Below are positions 8,955-17,578 of a stretch of DNA of 64,000 nucleotides, in pieces (positions within the stretch are counted from its first letter, which is position 1; the number at the start of each line of letters is the position of its first letter). Below the pieces are notes generated by a model. That model saw only the letters and a program-made list of their open reading frames with translations. It was not told the origin of the DNA and did not search any database. Made by a program: the position numbers and the translations under genes. Source of the stretch: Gammaproteobacteria bacterium (GTDB lineage: Bacteria; Pseudomonadota; Gammaproteobacteria; Steroidobacterales; GCA-2729495); assembly GCA_030583605.1 (NCBI GenBank), contig CP129466.1, positions 1,247,001 to 1,311,000 of the forward strand. Direction: 5' to 3'.

Positions 8955-9955
8955 CACACGAACTCGTTGCCGCCACCGCCGAGGTTGATCGTGCCCTCGT
9001 CGCCGAGACGGCGGGCGGTGGTGACGATCTCCTTCTGCGCGGCTTCGACGTCGGAGAGCTTGACCGGCCCCTTGGCCTCGAGATCCGACCGGAACAGCTC
9101 GGCTGCCCGCTTGGACATGTTGCGGAAGATCTTGTCCTGCAGAGCGGGGTCCGCGCCCTTCAGTGCGACCACCAGCGTATCGGTAGTCACTTCGCGCACC
9201 AGCGCCTGGATGCCCCGGTCATCGATGTCGAGCAGGTTCTCGAACACGAACATGTTGTCCTGGATCTGCTGCGACATGGCGGCGTTGACTCGATCGAGCT
9301 CTTCGATGATCTGCTTGCCGGTTTCCTTCTTCGCCTGGTTGAGGATCGTGGCGGCGCTGCGCACGCCGCCCATGGTGGTCATCTTGAGAGTGCCGGATTG
9401 CTTGAAGCGGTGCTGCAGCACTTCGTCGAGTTCGGTGATCGCGGTTTCGGGTACTTCTCCCATGCGCGCGATCCGCGTGACCACGTCGGTGGCCTGCCGG
9501 ACGTGGAGCTGGGCCACGATCTGCGCTGCCTTGCCGGGATCGAGACCGGCCAGCACGGTGGCAATGACCTGGGGGTGTTCGCCCTGGATGATCTCGGTCA
9601 CCTCCTTGGCCTCCATGAGCTGCAGCGAGTCGAGGCCCTTGCCTTCCTCGTCCACCAGCTTCTCGTAGAGGGATGTCGCGCGCTCCTCGCCGAGCGAGCT
9701 GGCGAGCAGTTTCTTCAGGAATCGCGGCGAGCGGCCGACCAGCGGCGCTTCGGATTCGATGTTCTCGGTGAAGTTGTGCAGGACCGAGTCGGCCTGGTGG
9801 CGCGTGACCTTGCGCAGCTTTGCCATCGCCGCGCCGAGTTTCTGCACCTCGCTCACCGGCATGTGCTTCATCACCTCGGCGGCTTCGCGCTCGCTGAGCG
9901 ACATGAGGAAGATGGCAGCGCGCTCGCTGCCCGAGAGATTCTGCGGTTCACTCAT
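8954..9955 (-). CDS. fliG: Flagellar motor switch protein FliG
   Basis: FliG is the C-ring protein that contacts FliF and the stators and generates torque. The 333-residue product has the FliG-N region (SGSERAAIFLMSLSEREAAE), the armadillo-like middle domain with the EHPQVIATVLAGLDPGKAAQ motif, the GGVRSAATILNQAKKETGKQ helix and the C-terminal torque domain (MFVFENLLDIDDRGIQALVR). The start overlaps the fliF 3' end by 8 nt. Charged torque residues are present in the C-terminal helix. Confidence 0.97.
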   Translation of the reverse strand: MSEPQNLSGSERAAIFLMSLSEREAAEVMKHMPVSEVQKLGAAMAKLRKVTRHQADSVLHNFTENIESEAPLVGRSPRFLKKLLASSLGEERATSLYEKLVDEEGKGLDSLQLMEAKEVTEIIQGEHPQVIATVLAGLDPGKAAQIVAQLHVRQATDVVTRIARMGEVPETAITELDEVLQHRFKQSGTLKMTTMGGVRSAATILNQAKKETGKQIIEELDRVNAAMSQQIQDNMFVFENLLDIDDRGIQALVREVTTDTLVVALKGADPALQDKIFRNMSKRAAELFRSDLEAKGPVKLSDVEAAQKEIVTTARRLGDEGTINLGGGGNEFV

Positions 9956-11603
9956 CGGTCTGCATCCATGTTCGGACGATCTGCGCTACCCGCTCGGGGT
10001 TCTTGTCGGCAAGCTGACGTGCGACGCTGACCTTGTCGTCGAACGACAGGGGCGCGCGGGGCGCCGCGGGGACATAAGCGCCGGCGGCCGCAGGCTGGCC
10101 CGCTGGCAGCATGCCGGCCGTCGCGACGCCCCCGCCACCGACACCGAGACCGCGCATGATCGGACGGATGACCGCGAAGGCGAGTCCGAGCAGCAGGACG
10201 CCGGCGAGCACGTTGCGGGCGTTATCGAACAGGCCCGGCGAATCGAGCAGGCCCGGTTCCTCGATCTCCGGCTCGGCGGGCTTCTCGTAGAAGGACACGT
10301 TGCTGACGCTGACGCTGTCGCCGCGCGCCTCGTCGAAGCCCACGGCTTCCTTGACCAGGCGCGTGATCTCGTCGATTTCCGGCTGCTCCAGCGGCTGCGT
10401 CGTGGTGCTGCCGTCCTCGGCGACCAGGCGCTTGTGGTCCACCAGCACGGCCACCGACAGCCTGCGGATCCGGCCGGTCGGCTGGCGAATGCGGCTGAGC
10501 GTGCGGTCCACCTCGAAGTTGCGGGTACGGCGCATCGACTCGCTCACCGGTCCGGCCGGCGTGGCCTGGGTGGCCTGGTTCGCCTGCGACGCCGCGGCGG
10601 CAGCGCCCTGCGGAGCCGGGGCGGGCGGATTCGCGGCGTTGTTGGCGACCACCGGTGGTGGCGGAGTATTCGACAGGGCGCCAGGAATCCCGCCGATGCC
10701 GGCTGCGCCGCCGGCATTGCGGTCCTCGGCGACCTGTTCGCTGCGCACGGCGGTAGTCTCGGGATCGAAGCGTTCGCGCGTTTCTTCCTGTTCGGTGAAA
10801 TCCATGTCGGCGGTCACCGTGGCGCGCACGCGATCCGGTCCGAGCATCGGGTTGAGGAGCCCGACGATGCGCTCCGAGAAGGAACGCTCGATGCGTTCGG
10901 TGAGTTCGAACTGCTGCGTCGAGAGCCCGAGTGCGGAAGAATCCCCGGGTGCGTTGAGCAGCCGCCCCTGCTGGTCGACGACCGTGACGCGGTCCGATTC
11001 CAGCCCGGGAATGCTCGACGCAACCAGGTGCACGATCGAGGCAATCTGCGACTTCTCGAGCTCGCGGCCGGGATAGAGATTGACGAGGATCGAGGCGCTC
11101 GGCTCCTTGCGCTTGCGGAGGAAGACGGAGGACTCCGGTACCGCAAGGTGTACTCGCGCCGCCTGCACCGGGCGCAGTGTGCTGATGGTGCGCGAGAGTT
11201 CGGTCTCGAGCGCGTGGTGATAGCGTGCATTCTCCATGAACTGGCTGCTGCCGAAGGTGCTGCTGTCCTGCATGATTTCGAGACCGAAACCCGAACCGCG
11301 CGGCAGGCCCTGGGCGGCGAGCTTCAGGCGCGCTTCGTGGATCTGTTCGGAGGCAACGAGGATGGCGCCGCTCGCGGGGTCGAGACGATGGGTGATGCCG
11401 GTACCGGCCAGCGCATTCATGATCTCGCCGGTGTCCTGCTGGCTGACATTGCTGAAGAGCATCGTGTAGGCGGGCTCGCGCACGTAGAACGCGGCGGTCA
11501 CGCCGGCGGTGATCGCGATCGCGAGTCCCGCAAGCAGCAGGATCTGCCGCAGACCGGGGATCCGGTTCAGCGCGGCGAGGGGACTGGTGTCAACGGCTTC
11601 CAT
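9948..11603 (-). CDS. fliF: Flagellar MS-ring protein FliF
   Basis: FliF builds the MS ring, the inner-membrane platform of the basal body. The 551-residue product has an N-terminal membrane helix (about residues 17-38, ILLLAGLAIAITAGVTAAFY) and the YscJ/FliF ring-building motifs (MLFSNVSQQDTGEIMNALAG, ASILVNLYPGRELEKSQIAS). A variable Pro/Ala-rich segment, a second membrane helix (about residues 450-470) and the C-terminal FliG-binding tail (NPERVAQIVRTWM) follow. It follows fliE by 46 nt with a small hairpin between. Confidence 0.96.
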   Translation of the reverse strand: MEAVDTSPLAALNRIPGLRQILLLAGLAIAITAGVTAAFYVREPAYTMLFSNVSQQDTGEIMNALAGTGITHRLDPASGAILVASEQIHEARLKLAAQGLPRGSGFGLEIMQDSSTFGSSQFMENARYHHALETELSRTISTLRPVQAARVHLAVPESSVFLRKRKEPSASILVNLYPGRELEKSQIASIVHLVASSIPGLESDRVTVVDQQGRLLNAPGDSSALGLSTQQFELTERIERSFSERIVGLLNPMLGPDRVRATVTADMDFTEQEETRERFDPETTAVRSEQVAEDRNAGGAAGIGGIPGALSNTPPPPVVANNAANPPAPAPQGAAAAASQANQATQATPAGPVSESMRRTRNFEVDRTLSRIRQPTGRIRRLSVAVLVDHKRLVAEDGSTTTQPLEQPEIDEITRLVKEAVGFDEARGDSVSVSNVSFYEKPAEPEIEEPGLLDSPGLFDNARNVLAGVLLLGLAFAVIRPIMRGLGVGGGGVATAGMLPAGQPAAAGAYVPAAPRAPLSFDDKVSVARQLADKNPERVAQIVRTWMQTDE

Positions 11604-11628
11604 CGCTTGTTACCCTTCGTTCCGGTGC

Positions 11629-11646
11629 GAACGCCTGACGGCGTTC
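11629..11646 (-). other. Inverted repeat between fliE and fliF
   Basis: The 18-nt sequence GAACGCC-TGAC-GGCGTTC is a perfect 7-bp stem with a 4-nt loop just downstream of the fliE stop. It has no following T-run, so it is not a convincing terminator. It could be an mRNA processing or stability hairpin setting different levels of fliE and fliF. Confidence 0.4.
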
Positions 11647-11649
11647 CGT

Positions 11650-11964
11650 TCAGATCGGCATGTTCATGACTTGCTGGTAGGCCTCGACCAGGCGGTTGCG
11701 CACTTCAGTCATCGCCTGGAAGGACAGGCTCGCCTTCTGCATCGAGATCATCACCTCGGCGACGCTGACGTCCGCAGCGCCGCTCTCGAAGCGCGCCGCG
11801 AGCGTGCTCGCGGCCGTATGCTGCTCGTTCACTGCTTCGATAGACTGGCGCAGCAGATCGCCGAAGGGCGATGGCGCGGTCGACGGCGTGGCAGGCTGGC
11901 CCTGGATCTCGGCAGACAGCGCCCGCATCTGGCTCAGGACCCTGGTGATCTCCGTGTCGATCAT
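11650..11964 (-). CDS. fliE: Flagellar hook-basal body protein FliE
   Basis: FliE joins the MS ring to the proximal rod and is among the first exported proteins. The 104-residue product has the family C-terminus VAEVMISMQKASLSFQAMTE followed by VRNRLVEAYQQVMNMPI, very close to the conserved FliE pattern, and a usual length near 104. The ATG is 12 nt after fleR, and no sigma-54 site was found in the 200 nt upstream, so it is probably co-transcribed with fleSR. Confidence 0.95.
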   Translation of the reverse strand: MIDTEITRVLSQMRALSAEIQGQPATPSTAPSPFGDLLRQSIEAVNEQHTAASTLAARFESGAADVSVAEVMISMQKASLSFQAMTEVRNRLVEAYQQVMNMPI

Positions 11965-11976
11965 GGCTTGTCTCCG

Positions 11977-13398
11977 TCAACCGAATTCATGGGCGGTGCG
12001 CTCCGGCACGCTGACACCCGCATCACGCAGGCGGGCGAGCTTGTAGCGCAGCGTTCGCGGGCTGATGCCGAGCTGTTCGGCGGCACGCTTGCGGCTGCCA
12101 CAGCGGTTCAGGGCGTCGAGGATGAGCTGCCCTTCCACGCTCTGCAGGTTGTCCTGCAGGCGAGTGAGATCGCCCGCTTCGGAAATCCTGAGCGGGTCTT
12201 CCCGCCGCGTTTGCCCGGGTGACCATGCCTGCACGGCCGCTGCTGCCGACTGGCCTCGCGGCAAACCGTTCACCGCGTCCGGTTGCGGGTCGAAGCGCAG
12301 GTGACGCGCTTCGATGGTACCGCCGGCACTCAGGATGACCGCGCGTTGCATGAGGTTGGCCAGTTCGCGCACATTGCCCGGCCAGCCGTAGGTCTGGAGC
12401 GCCGCGATCGCCTCTGGCGTGACGGCGGGCCGCGGCCGCGAACCGCTTGCCTCGCCGATGAAGTAACGCGCGAGCGGTTCGATGTCGCCGGTGCGCTCGC
12501 GCAGCGGCGGCAGCGTGATCGGGAATACGCTCAGGCGATAGTACAGGTCCTCGCGGAAGCGCCCTGCGGCGACCAGCGCGCGCAGGTCCTGGTTGGTGGT
12601 GGCCAGCACCCGCACGTTCAGGGGAATCGCGTTGCGTCCGCCGATGCGTTCCACCTCGCGTTCCTGCAGGACGCGCAGCAGCTTCGCCTGCAGCGCGATG
12701 TGCATCTCGCTGACTTCATCGAGCAGCAGCGTGCCTCCCTGGGCCTGCTCGAACTTTCCGGCGCGCGCCTCGTGCGCCCCGGTGAAGGCGCCTTTCTCGT
12801 GGCCGAAGAGCAGCGCCTCGAGCATGTTCTCGGGTATGGCCGCGCAATTGATCGCGACAAATGCCCCCACGCGGCGCGGCGAGTGCTGGTGAATGTAGCG
12901 GGCAAACACTTCCTTGCCGGTGCCGCTTTCGCCCGCCAGCAGCACGGTCGTGTCGGAGGCGGCGACGCGTCCGGCGAGCGAGAGCGCATCGCGCGTCACC
13001 CGATCCTCGGCGACCATGCCCGTCGCGGGCATCTCGCGAGGCACGAGCCGCGTGAGCTTGTCGGCGAGCGCCTGGGCCGCAAACGGCTTGACGAGATAGT
13101 CGGTCGCGCCATTCATCATCGAGGTCACCGCATGTTCGATACTGCCGTAGGCGGTGATCATCAGTACGGGCAGTTGCGGCAGCCGGTCGCGAATCCGCGC
13201 GAGCAGGGTGGAGCCGTCCATTGGCTTCATCTGGTAATCGGTGACGACTGCGGCGATGGGTGCGCTGGCGAGGACCTGCAGGGCAGCGCCGCCGTCGGCG
13301 GCCTCCAGCACCTCGAAACCGCCGAGGCGCAATGTCTCGGCGAGTGCTTCACGCAGGCGCTCATCGTCTTCGACGAGCAGGATCGGTTTCTGGCTCAT
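11977..13398 (-). CDS. fleR: Sigma-54-dependent response regulator FleR/FlrC
   Basis: FleR (FlrC) is the NtrC-family activator that, when phosphorylated by FleS, turns on sigma-54 flagellar promoters for basal body and hook. The 473-residue product has a receiver domain with acceptor Asp54 (VVTDYQMKPMDG) and conserved Lys104 (KPF). The AAA+ domain carries Walker A GESGTGKE (residues 156-163), an intact sigma-54-contact loop GAFTGA (203-208) and Walker B GGTLLLDE (221-228). A Fis-type helix-turn-helix (RKRAAEQLGISPRTLRYKLA) ends the protein. Its start overlaps fleS by 4 nt. fliE follows at 12 nt. Confidence 0.94.
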   Translation of the reverse strand: MSQKPILLVEDDERLREALAETLRLGGFEVLEAADGGAALQVLASAPIAAVVTDYQMKPMDGSTLLARIRDRLPQLPVLMITAYGSIEHAVTSMMNGATDYLVKPFAAQALADKLTRLVPREMPATGMVAEDRVTRDALSLAGRVAASDTTVLLAGESGTGKEVFARYIHQHSPRRVGAFVAINCAAIPENMLEALLFGHEKGAFTGAHEARAGKFEQAQGGTLLLDEVSEMHIALQAKLLRVLQEREVERIGGRNAIPLNVRVLATTNQDLRALVAAGRFREDLYYRLSVFPITLPPLRERTGDIEPLARYFIGEASGSRPRPAVTPEAIAALQTYGWPGNVRELANLMQRAVILSAGGTIEARHLRFDPQPDAVNGLPRGQSAAAAVQAWSPGQTRREDPLRISEAGDLTRLQDNLQSVEGQLILDALNRCGSRKRAAEQLGISPRTLRYKLARLRDAGVSVPERTAHEFG

Positions 13399-14621
13399 GC
13401 GGCTGCATTCCTGTCGTTGCGTGTCTGGTCGGATGCGGGCGGGGCGACTGGCAGGCGCAGCGCGAACACGGTCTGGCCCGCCGCGCCATCCACAAGCAGG
13501 ACGTCACCGTGATGCGCCCGGGCGACAGAACGGGCCACCGGCAGCCCGAGCCCCGTGCCATCGGTTCGGGACGTGAAGAACGGTTCGAAAATGCGCTCGC
13601 GCAGTCGCTCGGGGACACCGGGCCCGTTGTCGCTCACCCGGATTTCCACCTGCAGCCCGGCCACGCGCGCCGAGATGGTGACTTGCGCCGAACTGCCGCC
13701 CGCCTGCAGGGCGTTCATGGCGAGATTCACCAGGGTGCCTGCCAGTGCCTCGCGATTGCCGGTGAGGACGACGTCGAGGGCCAGGCGCCTGACCGCCAGC
13801 GCCTGCTCGGGTCCGAGGAGCGGACGCAGCGAATCGTCGACGTCCGCGAGCAGTTCCAGCAGGCTGAATCGCTGGCCGGCCAGCGTGGCGCCGCGTGCGA
13901 AGGCGAGCATGTCGGCGATGAGCCGCTCGAGGTCGTGCATGCAGCCGACGGCCTTGCCGAGCAGGGTATCGCGCTGTTCGGTGGGCAGTTCCGGGCGGCT
14001 GGCGTTACTCGCGTAGAGGAGGGCGGCGGCGAGCGGTGTGCGGATCTGGTGGGCGAGTGCCGCCGCCATTTCGCCCATCGTCGCCAGGCGACGGTGGCGG
14101 GCGAGCAGATCCTCGATGCGGCGTGATTCGGTGATGTCGGTCAGCAGCAGCACCTGGCCGGGGCCCGGCTGCAGCGGCTTGCGTGCGACGTTGACGCGCC
14201 GTCCGCTGGCGAGTTCGAGTTCGCCATGACCGATGTGGTCAGGGACGAAAGCGCGTTCGCGGATCCGCGTCCATGGTTCGCCGAGCAGCGGTTCGCCCAG
14301 CAGCGCGCAGGCGGCGGAGTTCACTTGCTGGATGCAGCCTTCGGCGTCGAGGAGCACGACCCCGCCGGGCAGCGCTTCGACCAGTGCAGCCAGCCGGCCG
14401 GCAAGCTCTGCCTTGCTGCGCGCTGCGGCGCTGCGACGTTGCCTGGCGCTGCGCAATTCGCGGCGCAGGTGCGCGGATTCGCGCTCCAGCGTCCGGTAGG
14501 AATCCGTGAGTTGCCGCGACACCTCGTTGAAAGCGGCGAATGCCGCGGCGAGCGCAGCAGGGCCTGGCGGCAGCGCGATCGGTGCAGGAGCGCTGGGGGT
14601 CGGAGCGGCGGATCGGTTCAT
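13395..14621 (-). CDS. fleS: Flagellar sensor histidine kinase FleS/FlrB
   Basis: FleS (FlrB) is the soluble kinase that phosphorylates FleR. The 408-residue product has no membrane helix. An N-terminal helical region is followed by a PAS domain (about residues 75-165), the H-box LAHQIRTPLAA with His191, and an HATPase domain with N-box NLAMNALQAG, G1 DNGPGVP and the FEPFF-to-GTGLGLP G2 region. The only reasonable start is the ATG at 14621; a TTG two codons earlier is also open. The sigma-54 start point falls at or next to this ATG, so no Shine-Dalgarno can be transcribed. Confidence 0.9.
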   Translation of the reverse strand: MNRSAAPTPSAPAPIALPPGPAALAAAFAAFNEVSRQLTDSYRTLERESAHLRRELRSARQRRSAAARSKAELAGRLAALVEALPGGVVLLDAEGCIQQVNSAACALLGEPLLGEPWTRIRERAFVPDHIGHGELELASGRRVNVARKPLQPGPGQVLLLTDITESRRIEDLLARHRRLATMGEMAAALAHQIRTPLAAALLYASNASRPELPTEQRDTLLGKAVGCMHDLERLIADMLAFARGATLAGQRFSLLELLADVDDSLRPLLGPEQALAVRRLALDVVLTGNREALAGTLVNLAMNALQAGGSSAQVTISARVAGLQVEIRVSDNGPGVPERLRERIFEPFFTSRTDGTGLGLPVARSVARAHHGDVLLVDGAAGQTVFALRLPVAPPASDQTRNDRNAAA

Positions 14622-14632
14622 GTCCAACTTGG

Positions 14633-14648
14633 AGCAAGAACCGTGCCG
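14633..14648 (-). promoter_or_regulatory. Sigma-54 promoter of fleS-fleR (leaderless spacing)
   Basis: The minus-strand sequence CGGCAC-GGTTC-TTGCT matches the sigma-54 consensus except for C in place of the first T. Counting from the -12 C, transcription would start at about 14621-14623, which coincides with the fleS ATG at 14621. The rest of the 14622-14745 gap shows nothing else recognised. Confidence 0.85.
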
Positions 14649-14745
14649 GATCAGTGGGGCTCAGGTAACCCAATGATCCAATTGATGAATCAATTCGCCC
14701 TCCGGTTGAGGTGCCAGATTTCCGGAGCCGGGTGCCAGCCGGAGG

Positions 14746-15354
14746 TCAGAATTTTGACGCCCTGAAGATGCCGGTTTCCGTGAACACGCCGGTGCCCTTG
14801 CTGAAGGCGACCTGGCGCCGGTGCCGGCGAAAGACCATTTTTTCCAGGCCAGCCGCCACGGCAGGCGAGAGGTTCTCGAAACGAGTCTGCAGCCAGCGTG
14901 CGCCGGAGCGCTCGACGCTGCCGACGATGCGGGCGGGCAGGCGCAGGCACAGCGGCAGCATCGGGTTCGGGTAGATCAGCGCGTAACCGGTGTCGCCCGG
15001 TTTCGCCTTGCTCTCGTCGGCCCCGGACCACTCCACGCTCTGGCCGCGCAGCACGAGGGAGTGGCGGGCGGGCGCGCCCGCGTTCTCGGCGACCAGCCGG
15101 CCCATCAGCGAGAGCAGCACGTCCACCTTGATCTGCAGGTGCAGGATCTCGGGATTGGCATGGTGAGTGGTCTCGCTGGAGATCTCGCGCGGCGCCTCCT
15201 CGTAAACGGCCAGGGCCTGGAGCGTGCGCGCGCTTTCGTGGTTCGCCTGGTCGCGGACGTTGAGGTCGCCGAGATCCGCGCCGAGCCAGCTGAACGGTAG
15301 CCGCTCGTAGAGTGAGATTCCTTCGAAGTCACGCAGATCGTGTGCGGTACTCAT
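14746..15354 (-). CDS. PilZ-like protein of the fliS-fleS interval (putative c-di-GMP effector)
   Basis: The 202-residue product contains FSWLGADLGDLNVRDQANHE near the N-terminus, a region ILHLQIKVDVLLSLMGRLVA, and a beta-rich C-terminal half (HSLVLRGQSVEWSG, ALIYPNPMLPLCLRLPARIV, VFRRHRRQVAFSKG). This architecture resembles the tetrameric, helix-containing PilZ proteins encoded after fliS in xanthomonads. A clear c-di-GMP-binding RxxxR plus D/NxSxxG signature is not seen, so ligand binding is doubtful. Its start overlaps the fliT-like gene by 4 nt (ATGA), placing it in the fliD-fliS operon. A role in motility control is inferred. Confidence 0.65.
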   Translation of the reverse strand: MSTAHDLRDFEGISLYERLPFSWLGADLGDLNVRDQANHESARTLQALAVYEEAPREISSETTHHANPEILHLQIKVDVLLSLMGRLVAENAGAPARHSLVLRGQSVEWSGADESKAKPGDTGYALIYPNPMLPLCLRLPARIVGSVERSGARWLQTRFENLSPAVAAGLEKMVFRRHRRQVAFSKGTGVFTETGIFRASKF

Positions 15355-15698
15355 GGCTCTTGCACCTGTGGTTCGCGCAGAAAAACCAGATTGCCTGGGC
15401 CGGTGTTGCGACGATAAGCACGCACGGCGCCGTCGGCACGCGCCAGCATGGTCGAGGCGCGGCCCAGCTCCTCGCGTTGCGCGCAGACCCGCTGGATGGT
15501 CTGCTGGTTGCGCAGCAGCAGTTCCTGCAGGATGTCGCGATAGGCCGCGAGATCTTCTGCCGAGGCGGGGTCCGCGAACAGGTCCGCGAGGCGGCGGCAA
15601 CGCTCTGCGTCGAGCGCGCCGGCTTCCGCCCACTCGCCGCGTTCCACATGGCGTTCCACCGACTCGGTGAGGGCGACGATCTGATCGAGTGCCTGCAT
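15351..15698 (-). CDS. FliT-like flagellar chaperone candidate
   Basis: This 115-residue, mostly helical protein lies between fliS and the PilZ-like gene, where a FliT-type chaperone (FliD binder) is usually found. Visible features are amphipathic helices such as QIVALTESVERHVERGEWAE and LQELLLRNQQTIQRVCAQRE, and the common C-terminal pattern. I chose MQALDQIVAL as start because it follows fliS by 14 nt. A longer frame would extend into fliS. FliT proteins are poorly conserved, so the assignment rests on size, helix content and position. Confidence 0.6.
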   Translation of the reverse strand: MQALDQIVALTESVERHVERGEWAEAGALDAERCRRLADLFADPASAEDLAAYRDILQELLLRNQQTIQRVCAQREELGRASTMLARADGAVRAYRRNTGPGNLVFLREPQVQEP

Positions 15699-15712
15699 GG
15701 CGGCGGAAGGCG

Positions 15713-16135
15713 TCAGGGCCGCGCGTCGGTGCCGGCCGTGGCGGCCGGCGGCGAACGCACCACCGACTGCCATGCGGAGCGGATCTCGTCGAGCAGCGTG
15801 GCGACCTCATCGAGTCGACGCTCGTCGTTGCGCAGGTTGGCCTCCACCAGGCGACGCATCATGTAGTCATAGAGCGATTCAAGGTTCACGGCAATCGTGC
15901 CGCCGCGCTCGCGGTCGAGCGACGTTCGCAGGCCGTCGATCAGTCCGATGGCCCGGCCGATCGCCTCGCCCTTGGCTGGGATCTCCTGGCGACGCATGTG
16001 GCCCTTGGCGGAGACGATGCGGTCGATCGCGCCGTCCATCATGCGCAGGACGAGCTGCAACGGGTCGCCACTCGCAGCCCCATAGGCATCGATGCTGCGG
16101 TACTGGCCGAGGGCATTGACGGGTGCGCGGTTCAT
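15713..16135 (-). CDS. fliS: Flagellin export chaperone FliS
   Basis: FliS binds the disordered C-terminus of flagellin and prevents early polymerisation in the cytoplasm. The 140-residue product shows the family N-terminus ALGQYRSIDAYGAASGDPLQ followed by LVLRMMDGAIDRIVSAKGHM, and LESLYDYMMRRLVEANLRND in the fourth helix. It starts 23 nt after fliD in the expected fliD-fliS order. The C-terminal 15 residues are Ala/Pro-rich and variable. Confidence 0.94.
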   Translation of the reverse strand: MNRAPVNALGQYRSIDAYGAASGDPLQLVLRMMDGAIDRIVSAKGHMRRQEIPAKGEAIGRAIGLIDGLRTSLDRERGGTIAVNLESLYDYMMRRLVEANLRNDERRLDEVATLLDEIRSAWQSVVRSPPAATAGTDARP

Positions 16136-16158
16136 GAGGAGTCCTGCAAGGCGGAGTA

Positions 16159-17520
16159 TCAGAGGTTCGCCAGCTGGCGGGTGAGGAAGCTGCTGGTCTG
16201 GTTGAGCTGGCCAACCAGGCGGTCGAGAGCGTTGAACTGGTTCTGGTAGCGCTTGCGAACCTGCTCCATGCGCGCCTCGAGGTCGGTGCGCCGCTCGCTG
16301 ATGTCGTCCAGCCGGGTCTTGAGCGTCGCTTCGCGCGCGCCGATGTGTCCGTCGCTGGCGAGAAAATCGTCGATGCTGTCCCGCAGGCGTACGGCAATGC
16401 CGTGCTGACTGTCGGCGAAGAGCTTCCCGACAGCGTCGAAATTCGCGGTAATCGCATTGCCGAGTCTGGCGGCGTCGAGCGACAGGCTGCCGTCGGTGCC
16501 GGTCGCGATGCCGATCTCCGCCAGTGTCCGGTACGGGTCCGAGGCGCCGCCGACCGCGCCGCCCAGGGCTTCGCGCAGTGCGTTCTTGATGCCGCGTGTG
16601 GCCGCATCACCGAGCAGCGCACCGGCCGCACCGGTGTCAGCGTCGTAGGCGGTCAGTTCCTTGATGGTCCTGGAGACGGCGTTGTAGGCATCCACGAACT
16701 TTGAAACCGCCGTCCTGGCGGATTCCTCGTCGTGGCTTATTTCCAGGCGGAGCATCGTGCCGGGCGCGGCCTGCAGCAGATCGATCGTTACGCCCTCGAT
16801 GGCGTCTTCGATGCTGTTGGTCGCGCTCGTCACGAGCAGCCCGTCGATGTGGGCCGAGGCATCGGCTGCGGCCTTGAGTTCGGTGAGGCTGTTGCTGGTG
16901 CCGGCGCCGAATTCCAGCATCTCGAGCGGGCTGCCGGGAGCCAGCGCATCGATGCTGATGGCGCCGGCCGCTCCGGTTGCCGTCGCGCTGAGGATCAGGT
17001 GCGCGCCGTCCGCGCCCGTCACGATGCTCGCCCGCACGCCCGGGTTGTTCGCCGAATCGTTGATCGCATCGCGTATGCCCGCCAGCGTGCTGTTCGCCGC
17101 GGTGATCTCGATCTGCATCGAGGCGCCGTTCGCGGTGATCGCGAGCTGGCCCTCGCCGACGATGGAGCCGGCCGAGGCGAAGGGGCCCGACGCCAGCCGG
17201 TGGGCCGTTGCGAGGCTGTTGATCTCCACATCGTAGGTGGCGGGCTCTGCGTCGGCGCTGGCGCTGGCCGCGATGCGCTCGGCGTCGCTGACGGTGGCAA
17301 GGCGCTGCTGGAACTGTCCGATGTCGGTGAGTCCGGCCGCCGCGCTCTGGAATGCGGACAAGGCGCCCTTCAGGCGGCCGATGGCCGTGAGCTGTGCAGT
17401 GGCGCGCGCTTCCTGCGCCGCGAGCCGCGTGGCCACCGGCTGCCGCTCGGCGGACACGAGCTGGTCCACGAGGCTCTTGATGTCGAGCCCGGAGCCAAGT
17501 CCGGTTGCGCTGATCGCCAT
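16159..17520 (-). CDS. fliD: Flagellar filament cap protein FliD
   Basis: FliD caps the growing filament and directs flagellin folding. The 453-residue product starts MAISATGLGSGLDIKSLVDQ, the conserved FliD N-terminus, has a variable middle with repeated beta segments, and ends in a coiled-coil region (DDISERRTDLEARMEQVRKR, FNALDRLVGQLNQTSSFLTR). The frame is bounded by a sigma-54 promoter 59 nt upstream and fliS downstream. A non-identical flagellin-like hook motif is also present. Confidence 0.95.
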   Translation of the reverse strand: MAISATGLGSGLDIKSLVDQLVSAERQPVATRLAAQEARATAQLTAIGRLKGALSAFQSAAAGLTDIGQFQQRLATVSDAERIAASASADAEPATYDVEINSLATAHRLASGPFASAGSIVGEGQLAITANGASMQIEITAANSTLAGIRDAINDSANNPGVRASIVTGADGAHLILSATATGAAGAISIDALAPGSPLEMLEFGAGTSNSLTELKAAADASAHIDGLLVTSATNSIEDAIEGVTIDLLQAAPGTMLRLEISHDEESARTAVSKFVDAYNAVSRTIKELTAYDADTGAAGALLGDAATRGIKNALREALGGAVGGASDPYRTLAEIGIATGTDGSLSLDAARLGNAITANFDAVGKLFADSQHGIAVRLRDSIDDFLASDGHIGAREATLKTRLDDISERRTDLEARMEQVRKRYQNQFNALDRLVGQLNQTSSFLTRQLANL

Positions 17521-17578
17521 TGAGTTAATCCGTGTCGCCGTGAGGCGGAACCAGGGGTTTCATGCCCGGACCTTCAGC

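Noticed and set aside
9759..11669. Plus-strand 636-codon frame opposite fliF and fliG
   Set aside because: It is a shadow of the highly conserved fliF/fliG coding strand, a common effect in GC-rich DNA.
11965..12200. Sigma-54 promoter for fliE
   Set aside because: No arrangement close to TGGCAC-N5-TTGCW was found on the minus strand, so none is annotated.
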